A stretch of DNA of 38,360 nucleotides from Christensenella sp. UBA4636 (GTDB lineage: Bacteria > Bacillota > Clostridia > Christensenellales > Borkfalkiaceae). Below are positions 31,954 to 38,360 of the stretch, one piece after another (the stretch's first letter is position 1; each line of letters starts with the position of its first letter). Under the pieces are notes generated by a model. It was not told the origin of the DNA, did not search any database, and was given only the letters and a program-made list of their open reading frames with translations. Both the position numbers and the translations under genes were made by a program. The stretch spans positions 1-38,360 of the forward strand of contig DHMS01000034.1 of NCBI GenBank assembly GCA_002405915.1, read 5' to 3'.

Positions 31954-32235
31954 TTATTCCTGACATTCTTTTGCAAGTTCATCTGTGTACGCCGACATGA
32001 TGGTCCGAATAATGTATTCACGTGTTTCGGTGTTAAGCGCGTGTGCAATGTCTTTGTATGTGCCGTCAGTAGATTTTCTGCTCGGCATGGAAACAAACGG
32101 ACCTTCCGCGCCGGCGATAATTTTCATATCGTGGACAACGAAACAACCGTCGATAGTGATGGAGGCTACGGCTTTCAATCTGCCGTCACCAACCGAAGAT
32201 GGCACAATCCTGACTCTAACGTCCGTGATCTGCAT
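31954..32235 (-). CDS. spoVG: Septation protein SpoVG
   Basis: Small DNA/RNA-binding regulator. 93 aa with the family hallmark segments MQITDVRVRIV, KAVASITIDGCFVVHDMKII and FVSMPSRKSTDGTYKDIAHALN. In Bacilli it affects septation, sporulation and virulence; it is also common in non-sporulating Bacillota, so sporulation cannot be inferred from it. TAGGAGT precedes the ATG. Monocistronic, from a promoter at 32364-32392 with a ~120-nt structured leader. Confidence 0.97.
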   Translation of the reverse strand: MQITDVRVRIVPSSVGDGRLKAVASITIDGCFVVHDMKIIAGAEGPFVSMPSRKSTDGTYKDIAHALNTETREYIIRTIMSAYTDELAKECQE

Positions 32236-32308
32236 AAATTTTACTCCTATTTGGCTGAATTCAACCGTTTTATTTTGGAATTTTGAGAAGCTTTTAGGGC
32301 AATCAATC

Positions 32309-32345
32309 GACTTGGATAATCATTAAGTTCCCTTAATAATAAGTC
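32309..32345 (-). promoter_or_regulatory. Folded element in the spoVG leader
   Basis: The outer arms GACTT/AAGTC enclose an inner 9-bp hairpin (ATTATTAAG with CTTAATGAT on the minus strand, one G-U pair, loop GGAA). It sits near the 5' end of the transcript. A stability or regulatory role is inference. Confidence 0.4.
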
Positions 32346-32363
32346 TACCATACTTCCTTATAT

Positions 32364-32392
32364 ATCATACCATAAATTAAAAAGAATTTCAA
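32364..32392 (-). promoter_or_regulatory. Promoter of spoVG
   Basis: On the minus strand, TTGAAA (32392-32387), 17-nt spacer, TATGAT (32369-32364). Confidence 0.7.
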
Positions 32393-32459
32393 TCTCTTTT
32401 ACTATGAGATTTAAACTTTTTTTAAGTGTCTGCGATTTTTTTTGGGAAATGTTAAAATT

Positions 32460-32488
32460 TTGACAATTTTTTTAATATATTATATAGA
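32460..32488 (+). promoter_or_regulatory. Promoter of murC
   Basis: TTGACA (32460-32465), 17-nt spacer, TATAGA (32483-32488). The predicted start (about 32495) is only ~7 nt before the preferred ATG, so the transcript would be nearly leaderless. Confidence 0.5.
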
Positions 32489-32501
32489 CGGCGGGGTTAT
32501 T

Positions 32502-33815
32502 ATGGGCTTATCCGAAAGTTTTACGAGCAGAATTTATTTTATCGGAATCGGCGGGATAGGTATGTCCGCGCTTGCTCTTTTCCTAAAGGAAAGAGGTTTT
32601 AGAGTCGCCGGCAGCGATAAATGCAAATCGGAAATTACAAGCAAACTCGAAGCGCGCGGCATAGTAGTAAATTATTCTCATGACGAAAGTAATTTGAGAT
32701 CCGACGATATGGTTGTTTTTTCTTCCGCGATAACGGAAGTTAATCCCGAATACGCTTATGCGAAAAATCATAATATGGCTCTCGTTTCCAGAGCGCGGCT
32801 GTTGAGCCTTGTTTCGGAATGTTTTTCTATCTCCGTAGGCGTTTCCGGGTGCCACGGCAAAACGACGGTAACCGCGCTTATCGCGCATATTTTTAAAGCG
32901 GCTTCGTATCCGTTTACGGCGTTTATCGGCGGCGAGGATTTAACTTTTTCTAACTTTTGCTCGTTCGGTAAAACTTGTTTTTTAGCCGAGATCTGCGAAT
33001 ACAAAAAGAATATAAATTTTTTCACGGCGGATGTCGGTTTGGTACTTAATATCGACAACGACCACTTGGACAGTTACGAAAATTTAGGTGATATAAAAAA
33101 CACTTTCGCGGCGTTTTTGAAGCGTGCTAAAAAGAAAATTGCCTTCGAGGATTGCAAACTTGCCGCCGTGACTTTCGGCTTTAAAAAGAATAGCGATTAC
33201 CGCGCCGATAAGATAACTTTTAAAGACGGAGTTACGAGTTTTACCGTGTATGAAAGGAAGAAAAAACTTATGCGAGTTTCAGTGCGCCTAAGCGGCGAAA
33301 AAAACGTATTAAACGCACTTGCGGCGGTTGCTGTGGTTCGAGAAATGAACATTGATAAGAATGCAATTAAGAGGGGCCTTGCGGCGTTTAAAGGGGTTAA
33401 GCGGCGCGACGAAGTTATAGGAAGCCTTAACGGCGCGCCGGTAATTGCCGATTACGCGCACCATCCGACGCAGCTTGCGGAAAGGTTGCAAGCTTACAAA
33501 AAAGGTCTTAAAGGCAGGCTTTTCGTCGTGTTTCAACCGCATACGTATTCGCGCACCAAGCTGCTGTTTAAGGACTTCGTTTCCGCACTAATACTCGAAG
33601 ATAATTTGTTTATTTTCAAGACTTACGCCGCGCGCGAAAATTTTTTGCCCGAGGGCTCGGCGTTAAAGCTTTGCGAAGCGTTGCCGAAATGCATTTATTA
33701 CGACGACGAAACAAAGCTTTTTGCGCGGCTTAAAACGGAAGCGGAAGCGGGCGACAAAGTGCTTATTCTCGGAGCGGGCGATATTTACGATAAATTCAAA
33801 AGGCTTCTGCGGTAA
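32502..33815 (+). CDS. murC: UDP-N-acetylmuramate--L-alanine ligase
   Basis: Adds the first residue, L-Ala, to UDP-MurNAc in peptidoglycan synthesis. The N-terminal Rossmann part is YFIGIGGIGMSALALFLKERGF. ATP-binding loop GCHGKTTVTALIAHIF is a variant of the usual GTHGKTTT. The central domain holds NIDNDHLD. The C-terminal domain has ADYAHHPTQL, FQPHTYSRTKLL and LGAGDIYDKF. 437 aa. An in-frame ATG 60 nt upstream (32442) lies before the predicted promoter -35 box, so ATG 32502 is used. SD is weak (GCGGGG). Convergent with the PadR gene. Confidence 0.95.
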   Translation: MGLSESFTSRIYFIGIGGIGMSALALFLKERGFRVAGSDKCKSEITSKLEARGIVVNYSHDESNLRSDDMVVFSSAITEVNPEYAYAKNHNMALVSRARLLSLVSECFSISVGVSGCHGKTTVTALIAHIFKAASYPFTAFIGGEDLTFSNFCSFGKTCFLAEICEYKKNINFFTADVGLVLNIDNDHLDSYENLGDIKNTFAAFLKRAKKKIAFEDCKLAAVTFGFKKNSDYRADKITFKDGVTSFTVYERKKKLMRVSVRLSGEKNVLNALAAVAVVREMNIDKNAIKRGLAAFKGVKRRDEVIGSLNGAPVIADYAHHPTQLAERLQAYKKGLKGRLFVVFQPHTYSRTKLLFKDFVSALILEDNLFIFKTYAARENFLPEGSALKLCEALPKCIYYDDETKLFARLKTEAEAGDKVLILGAGDIYDKFKRLLR

Positions 33816-33877
33816 ATTATCGCTATAAATTCATTAAAGTTTTATGAATTCGGGAGTCGTAAAAACGCTTTTGCAAG

Positions 33878-33909
33878 AAAAAACCTCGCTTTATCGGCGA
33901 GGAGTTTTT
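33878..33909. terminator. Bidirectional terminator between murC and the PadR gene
   Basis: CCTCGC (33884-33889) pairs with GCGAGG (33897-33902), flanked by AAAAAA on the left and GTTTTT on the right, so each strand has a T-tract. It touches the PadR-gene stop codon. Confidence 0.85.
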
Positions 33910-35750
33910 CATGAAAAATATCTTTGGTTATCGAGTTTTAAGTACTTGATAAACGTGTAAACGGGCAAGTTGAGCAAAATCAAAAGAGGATAGAAAACCC
34001 ATCTTAGAAGCATTGCCGGGTCTGAAAAGTCTATTTCCGCAAAGATGCAGCAACAGAACAGCACGAGGCAAAGATTCAATGTTATTATGATTATAAGCTC
34101 GATTGCGCTCTTGAAGGTCGCGAGGCTCGTAACGCGTTTGTCGGGGTTCACGAGATAAGCTATGCCGTAGCTTATCGGGAAAAGCGCGCATACGCAGCCG
34201 AATATGAAATACGGCAAGAAGCTAAGCTTGGCTATTGAAGCCGTCGTTAAGCCTATAATGAGCGTTTCTATCGCTAAAATTGCAAAATAAATGAGCGACG
34301 AGTGGAAGATAAGCTTGTTTATCATTATTCTGCCGGAATCTTTGCGGTTTTCCGCGGAAGAAATTCTCACGCGGAAGCCCTCGGCTTCGGCAAGCGATTT
34401 GATGTCCGAAAAATCGTAGTAGGGGTTATAGGTCGTGCAACTTTTTTCCGCTCTGTCGGACGGCAAATTTTTAGGCTTTTCCTTGATTTTTTGCTCGCGG
34501 ACGGGCTGATGTTCGATTTTATGCTTCTTTTTGAGCTTGGCTTGCTCCTGCATTTCTTTAAGCTTTTCGTCGTCGATTGTGACGGTGTCGTGGAAAAAGC
34601 TGTTAACGTCCGTACCCTCGGTGTAAACGAGTTCTCTCGGCTCTTCCGCGGGCGTTTCGGGTTGTTTCTTTTTTTCGGGAAAGAGTTTTGAAAGCACCGT
34701 GCGATATTCTCGCGAAGCAACTTTGTCCTCGGGGTAAAAGTCTTCTTTTTCCTCGGTTTCTTCTTGTTTTTCTTGAACGGAAACGGTCGTTGCCGCTGTT
34801 TCTTTTTGAACTTCTTGCTCTTGTGCTTGCGGGTGTGTTTGTTCCGCATGCGTTGCGACGCGTTCTTTTTTTACAGCCGTTTCCTCCGCTGTCTTTTGCG
34901 GCCCGTTTTCGGTTGTTATATCGGTGAAAGAAATTTGCGTTTGCTCTGCCACGGGATCCGCTTGTTTTTGTTCGGTAGCCGACGCGACAGTTGCGGTTTG
35001 TTGTGTGGGCGTAGGCTCGTCGTGCGGTGCGAAAAACGTTTCGCGCTCGGCGGGAGCTTCCACCGGTTGAGGTTTAGCTTGAGCTTGCTTTTTATAAGAG
35101 GCTTCGTCAAGAGGGTAAGACTGCGTATAATCGAGATAAGTGAAGAGGTCGTAACCGCCGTTTTTTGTTTCGGTTTTCTTCTTTTCTTCGGCTTTTTCCG
35201 CTTCCGTTGAAATATTTTCCGTCGCTTTTATGTCGGAATTTTGCGCCGCGGCGACGTTTTGAGAATAACTTCCTGCTTGCGTTTCCGTTTTCTTTTGTTC
35301 GTCAAGCGCGCCGTCAAGGAATTGTTTTAGGGTGTCCTCCGGCGAAATCTCTTCTTCTTGCGCCGTTTCGGGTGCGTCGGGCAAGCTTATAACCGTCTTA
35401 TTTTGTTTATCTTCTTTGGGTTCCGGCACCTGAATAAGCGTATCGATAACGCGGCGAGAAAAGCACCATCTGTCCTTGTTCTCGTCTATGTAAACCTTTC
35501 CTTTTTCCGTCAGTTGATAAAACTTTTTTCTTCCTTCGGGTGTGGAAACTCTGTATTCGGTGACGTATCCTTGCTTAACTATTCTTTGTAAGCACGAATA
35601 AAACGTGCCTTGTTTAAGCTCGAATTGACCGTCGCTCCGCGATTCGATTTCTTCTTTTATCTGACCGGTATGCTTGTCGGAATCGAGTAGCGATAATAAA
35701 ATTATCGTGTCGATATGTCCGCGCAGCATTTCGCTTGGAACGTTATCCAT
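33909..35750 (-). CDS. Membrane-anchored PadR-family transcription regulator
   Basis: 613 aa with an unusual architecture. Residues ~1-105 are a PadR winged-helix domain: MLRGHIDTIILLSLLDSDKHTGQIKEEI, LKQGTFYSCLQRIVKQGYVTEY, EGRKKFYQLTEKGKVYID. Residues ~110-435 are low-complexity (Glu, Lys, Gln, Thr, Ala, Pro), probably disordered, with a few ordered-looking islands (GGYDLFTYLDYTQSYPLDE; REYRTVLSKLFPEKKK; EGTDVNSFFHDTVTIDDEKL). Residues ~484-605 hold four hydrophobic helices near the C-terminus. The DNA-binding part should thus be cytoplasmic and tethered to the membrane. A TTG four codons earlier (35762) is in frame but too close to AAAGGA; the ATG has that SD at a rather long distance. Own consensus promoter; the target is unknown. 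Confidence 0.88.
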   Translation of the reverse strand: MDNVPSEMLRGHIDTIILLSLLDSDKHTGQIKEEIESRSDGQFELKQGTFYSCLQRIVKQGYVTEYRVSTPEGRKKFYQLTEKGKVYIDENKDRWCFSRRVIDTLIQVPEPKEDKQNKTVISLPDAPETAQEEEISPEDTLKQFLDGALDEQKKTETQAGSYSQNVAAAQNSDIKATENISTEAEKAEEKKKTETKNGGYDLFTYLDYTQSYPLDEASYKKQAQAKPQPVEAPAERETFFAPHDEPTPTQQTATVASATEQKQADPVAEQTQISFTDITTENGPQKTAEETAVKKERVATHAEQTHPQAQEQEVQKETAATTVSVQEKQEETEEKEDFYPEDKVASREYRTVLSKLFPEKKKQPETPAEEPRELVYTEGTDVNSFFHDTVTIDDEKLKEMQEQAKLKKKHKIEHQPVREQKIKEKPKNLPSDRAEKSCTTYNPYYDFSDIKSLAEAEGFRVRISSAENRKDSGRIMINKLIFHSSLIYFAILAIETLIIGLTTASIAKLSFLPYFIFGCVCALFPISYGIAYLVNPDKRVTSLATFKSAIELIIIITLNLCLVLFCCCIFAEIDFSDPAMLLRWVFYPLLILLNLPVYTFIKYLKLDNQRYFS

Positions 35751-35786
35751 AAAAAGCTTCAAAATCCTTTGTTTATACTTATTAAA

Positions 35787-35815
35787 ATTATATCATTTAC
35801 TTTAAATATTGTCAA
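35787..35815 (-). promoter_or_regulatory. Consensus promoter of the PadR-family gene
   Basis: On the minus strand, TTGACA (35815-35810), 17-nt spacer, TATAAT (35792-35787), with extended TG (TGATATAAT). A full-consensus promoter suggests repression, possibly autoregulation by PadR. Confidence 0.85.
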
Positions 35816-35909
35816 TGCGTTTTAAGGTATTTATCCGATACAAAACGCTAAAATTAAGTATTATTTTTATAAATATTCACTGAGAATGCGTTTTACTATG
35901 ATTAAAGCG

Positions 35910-35938
35910 TTTACAAGGCGTTATAAAAGTGATATAAT
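35910..35938 (+). promoter_or_regulatory. Promoter upstream of the recombinase gene
   Basis: TTTACA (35910-35915), 17-nt spacer, TATAAT (35933-35938), extended TG. It lies ~240 nt before the recombinase ATG, so a long leader containing the dif-like site would be transcribed. Confidence 0.7.
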
Positions 35939-36098
35939 AATCTAAGTAAAGCTACAAATTTTTTACGCATAGTTATAAGAACTCCTAATATAATAAGGCG
36001 TTTTAAGCGACGTAAAAACAAACAAAATCTCTTTTAATAAAAATGATTTTAGCGGTTTGTATTAAATTGCGTTTATTTAGTACGTTTTTAATATTATG

Positions 36099-36126
36099 AC
36101 TGCGTAAAACCTGTATTTTACGCATA
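36099..36126. other. dif-like recombination site candidate
   Basis: Perfect 9-bp arms TGCGTAAAA (36101-36109) and TTTTACGCA (36116-36124) are separated by six bases (CCTGTA). Taken with two more bases on each side this is an 11-6-11 arrangement of 28 bp, the size and layout of Xer recombination (dif) sites. Read on the minus strand, the left half TATGCGTAAAA matches the E. coli XerC half-site GGTGCGCATAA at 8 of 11 positions. It is 50 nt upstream of the recombinase gene. No T-tract follows, so a terminator is unlikely; an operator is an alternative. Confidence 0.5.
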
Positions 36127-36176
36127 GATTTATCTGTGTGCAATTTAGCCCCCTTTTTCTAATTTAGAGGAATTTT

Positions 36177-37214
36177 ATGGCAAAAGATTATTTTACCGAC
36201 AGAAAAATTAAGACCTTAAAAAAGCTCGACATGTTTTTAGACGAGCTTCCCTCGTTTTGTCGCGATTATTTTTTAGGAATAGAAGCAGTGACTTCTCCGT
36301 TAACGCGAATGAATTACGCTATGGATTTGGCAATTTTTTTCGATTTCGTGTCGAACAAATACGATATTCCCGTCAAAAACATGGAAATATCGCTTTTGGA
36401 CAAGCTCACGCAGATTGATATAGAACAATTTTTGAGCTTTATAACGAGTTTTGAGTACAAAGGTGAGCACCACCTCTGCAACGAACGCGCAAAAGCGCGC
36501 AAATTGTCCGCCGTGCGCTCTATGTATAAGTACTTTTTCAACCACGATATGATTATCGCGAATACCGCGGCTAAAGTCGCCACGCCTAAGCTGCATGAAA
36601 AAGAGATAATTCGCCTTGAAAACGGTGAAATTAAGGAGCTTATTGAAACTGCGGAAACCGGCGACGGGCTTAGCGAAAGACAAGCAAAGTATCAAAAAAA
36701 CACCAAGGTGCGCGACGTTGCGCTCATTACCCTCTTTTTAGGCACGGGAATACGTATAAGCGAGCTTGTAGGGCTTAATATCGAAGATATTTTCTTTGAA
36801 AATAACAGTTTCATAGTCACGCGCAAAGGCGGGAACAGAACCATTTTATACTTTACGGACGAAGTGAAAAACGCCCTCTTAGACTGGCTGAAATACAGAG
36901 AAACAATCGAAGGCTTGCCCGAGGACGAGCGCGCGTTGTTCGTTTCCTTACAAAACAAGCGTATAAGCGTTCGCGCCGTAGAGAACCTCGTTAAGAAGTA
37001 CGCTAAGATTGTCACCCCTTTAAAAAAGATAACGCCGCACAAACTGCGTTCCACTTTCGGCACTAAACTTTACCGCGAAACCGGGGACATTTATATCGTT
37101 GCGGACTATCTCGGACATAAGGATATAAACACAACTAAAAAGCATTACGCCGCCGTTTCGGACGATATGCGTAAGTCCGCCATTAAGACGGTGTCGCTAA
37201 AATCCGACGATTAA
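36177..37214 (+). CDS. Tyrosine recombinase, XerS-like
   Basis: 345 aa. The N-terminal SAM-like core-binding domain (~25-125; FCRDYFLGIEAVTSPLTRMN, IFFDFV) resembles XerS, the single Xer recombinase of streptococci, more than XerC/XerD. The C-terminal catalytic domain has the full set: Arg193 (GTGIRISEL), Lys217 (TRKGGN), His288 and Arg291 (PHKLRSTF), His314 (LGHKDINTT) and nucleophile Tyr324. GAGG (36167-36170) precedes the ATG. No phage, transposon or cargo genes are nearby, which argues for chromosome-dimer resolution rather than a mobile element. hflX follows after 58 nt. Confidence 0.9.
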   Translation: MAKDYFTDRKIKTLKKLDMFLDELPSFCRDYFLGIEAVTSPLTRMNYAMDLAIFFDFVSNKYDIPVKNMEISLLDKLTQIDIEQFLSFITSFEYKGEHHLCNERAKARKLSAVRSMYKYFFNHDMIIANTAAKVATPKLHEKEIIRLENGEIKELIETAETGDGLSERQAKYQKNTKVRDVALITLFLGTGIRISELVGLNIEDIFFENNSFIVTRKGGNRTILYFTDEVKNALLDWLKYRETIEGLPEDERALFVSLQNKRISVRAVENLVKKYAKIVTPLKKITPHKLRSTFGTKLYRETGDIYIVADYLGHKDINTTKKHYAAVSDDMRKSAIKTVSLKSDD

Positions 37215-37272
37215 GCCAAAATATAAGAATTCAAAAAATCGCTTGATATTATCGTAAATTATAAGCATTATT

Positions 37273-38310
37273 ATGACAGACGTAATCGTAATTGAAACAA
37301 ATTTAGAAGAGGAAAGACTTTACGAAACTATCGCTTTAATCGAAGCCGCAGACGGAGTTGTTAAAGGCGTTGTCACCCAAAACGTGAAAGTCGTTACGCC
37401 GGCAACTTATATAGGTAAAGGCAAAGTTGAAGAAGTAAAACGTGCCGTTGAAGAAACCGGTGCGGAAGAAGTCGTGTTCGACGGTGAGCTTACCCCCTCT
37501 CAAACTCTCAATATTTCCGACGTTGTAGGAGTACCCGTTATCACGAGAACAAACCTTATACTCGATATTTTCGCAAAGAGAGCTAAAAGCAGCGAAGGCA
37601 AAATTTTAGTCGAACTTGCGCAGCTCAGATACATTTACCCTCGCCTTAAAGGTCGCGGCGATTCGCTTTCAAGGCTCGGCGGAGGCATAGGCACGCGCGG
37701 ACCCGGCGAAACAAAGCTTGAAACCGACCGTCGGCACATAAAGGGTAGAATTCTTTCCCTTGAAAAATCGCTTGCCGATATAGAAAAACGCCGCAAGCTA
37801 TATGACGAACGCCGCGCTAAAAACGCCGTTAAGTCGGTTGCCCTCGTCGGGTATACTAACACGGGTAAATCTACGCTCTTAAACAAAATCTGCAAATCGG
37901 ACGTTCTTGAAAAGGATATGCTTTTTGCGACTCTCGACCCTTCCACGCGTTACGCGCGCATAAACGACGAAAAAATTCTTTTCACGGATACCGTAGGCTT
38001 CATTAAAGATTTACCCGCTGAACTTGAAAAGGCTTTCGCTTCCACGCTCGAACAAGCAAAGAACGCAGACGTTATTTTAAACGTTGCTTCGGCTTCCGCC
38101 GATTTTACTTTGCAATTTGCCGTGACAGACGGGTTTTTAGATAAAATGGGAGCTTACGGAAAGAGAATATATGTTCTCAATAAATGCGACTTAGCCGAGC
38201 AAATCTGCCCAGAAAAGTACGTTCATATTTCGGCAAAAAACGGCGACGGCTTGGAAAAATTGAAACAGATAATCTTTACGGAGTTATTCCTCGCTCAACA
38301 AAACAATTGA
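37273..38310 (+). CDS. hflX: Ribosome-associated GTPase HflX
   Basis: GTPase that splits or rescues stalled ribosomes. The N-terminal HflX domain includes TYIGKGKVEEVK (45-56) and ELTPSQTLNI. The linker has GGGIGTRGPGETKLETDRR (136-154). G motifs: G1 GYTNTGKST (193-201), G2 region FATLDPSTR, G3 DTVGFIKDLP (239-248), G4 NKCD (303-306), G5 SAKNG (320-324). At 345 aa it is shorter than most (about 420): the C-terminal domain is minimal or absent, and the reading frame closes cleanly with TGA. No clear SD precedes the ATG. Possibly cotranscribed with the recombinase gene. Confidence 0.94.
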   Translation: MTDVIVIETNLEEERLYETIALIEAADGVVKGVVTQNVKVVTPATYIGKGKVEEVKRAVEETGAEEVVFDGELTPSQTLNISDVVGVPVITRTNLILDIFAKRAKSSEGKILVELAQLRYIYPRLKGRGDSLSRLGGGIGTRGPGETKLETDRRHIKGRILSLEKSLADIEKRRKLYDERRAKNAVKSVALVGYTNTGKSTLLNKICKSDVLEKDMLFATLDPSTRYARINDEKILFTDTVGFIKDLPAELEKAFASTLEQAKNADVILNVASASADFTLQFAVTDGFLDKMGAYGKRIYVLNKCDLAEQICPEKYVHISAKNGDGLEKLKQIIFTELFLAQQNN

Positions 38311-38360
38311 CGGCAACGCAAAAACATAAAATAAAAGGGTTCTTTGTCAAATGTTGGGGT
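38311..38360. other. Right edge of window, non-coding
   Basis: Fifty bases after hflX. No gene or terminator hairpin is complete before the window ends. Confidence 0.5.

Larger units (their letters stand above)
35751..36176. other. AT-rich divergent region PadR gene / recombinase gene
   Basis: 426 bases without a credible ORF. It holds a minus-strand promoter (35787-35815), a plus-strand promoter (35910-35938), three copies of GCGTTTTA (35817-35824, 35888-35895, 35998-36005), a 12-bp direct repeat TTTTACGCATAG (35961-35972 and 36116-36127), and the dif-like inverted repeat at 36099-36126. Confidence 0.75.

Noticed and set aside
32442..32501. Longer N-terminus for MurC
   Set aside because: The upstream ATG precedes the predicted promoter -35 box and would add residues not typical of MurC.
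36177..37214. Prophage or integrative-element integrase
   Set aside because: All neighbours are chromosomal housekeeping or regulatory genes, there is no excisionase or phage gene, and the N-terminal domain is XerS-like.

Overview
The window is a stretch of bacterial housekeeping chromosome. It most likely comes from an uncultured gut-type member of the Bacillota (Clostridia, possibly the Christensenellales/Borkfalkia side). The support is Bacillota-style gene neighbourhoods (yloU-fakA-recG, tig-clpP-clpX, plsX-rnc-smc-ftsY), a type III glutamine synthetase, spoVG, strong SD sequences, near-consensus sigma-A promoters and many intrinsic terminators. Lineage below phylum level is inference. 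No phage, plasmid, CRISPR or IS gene was seen.

Layout. 1-7 kb is nitrogen and purine metabolism: guaA, then glnA (GSIII, minus strand, own promoter and a hairpin leader), then a purB-purA operon behind a promoter with a palindromic operator candidate. 7.3-11.2 kb holds a GPH-family symporter with a long charged tail, rpmB, tRNA-Leu(UAA), an array of small GTGATG hairpin repeats, and a lipoprotein gene with a 16-bp palindrome at its promoter. 11.4-15.5 kb is yloU-like/fakA and recG. The convergent gene at 15.6-17.3 kb is rqcH (ribosome quality control), divergent from tig-clpP-clpX (protein folding and proteolysis). 20.9-28.5 kb is a tight asnS-plsX-rnc-smc-ftsY operon with gaps or overlaps of 0-2 nt. 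28.6-31.8 kb is a less familiar trio: a condensation-domain-like acyltransferase, a zinc-ribbon membrane protein and a membrane-anchored ComEC-type metallo-beta-lactamase protein. 31.9-33.8 kb has divergent spoVG and murC. 33.9-35.75 kb is a PadR regulator fused through a long disordered linker to a four-helix membrane domain. 36.2-38.3 kb is a XerS-like tyrosine recombinase followed by hflX.

Most interesting items: (1) the membrane-tethered PadR protein; (2) a 28-bp dif-like inverted repeat (11-6-11) just upstream of the lone XerS-like recombinase, in a leader full of GCGTTTTA/TTTTACGC repeats, which suggests a self-contained single-recombinase Xer/dif locus; (3) two clusters of modular hairpin-GTGATG repeats; (4) a possible attenuator in the glnA leader; (5) the acyltransferase/zinc-ribbon/MBL trio; (6) several promoter-linked palindromes that look like operators for unidentified regulators. 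All functional calls rest on reading motifs; no database search was run.
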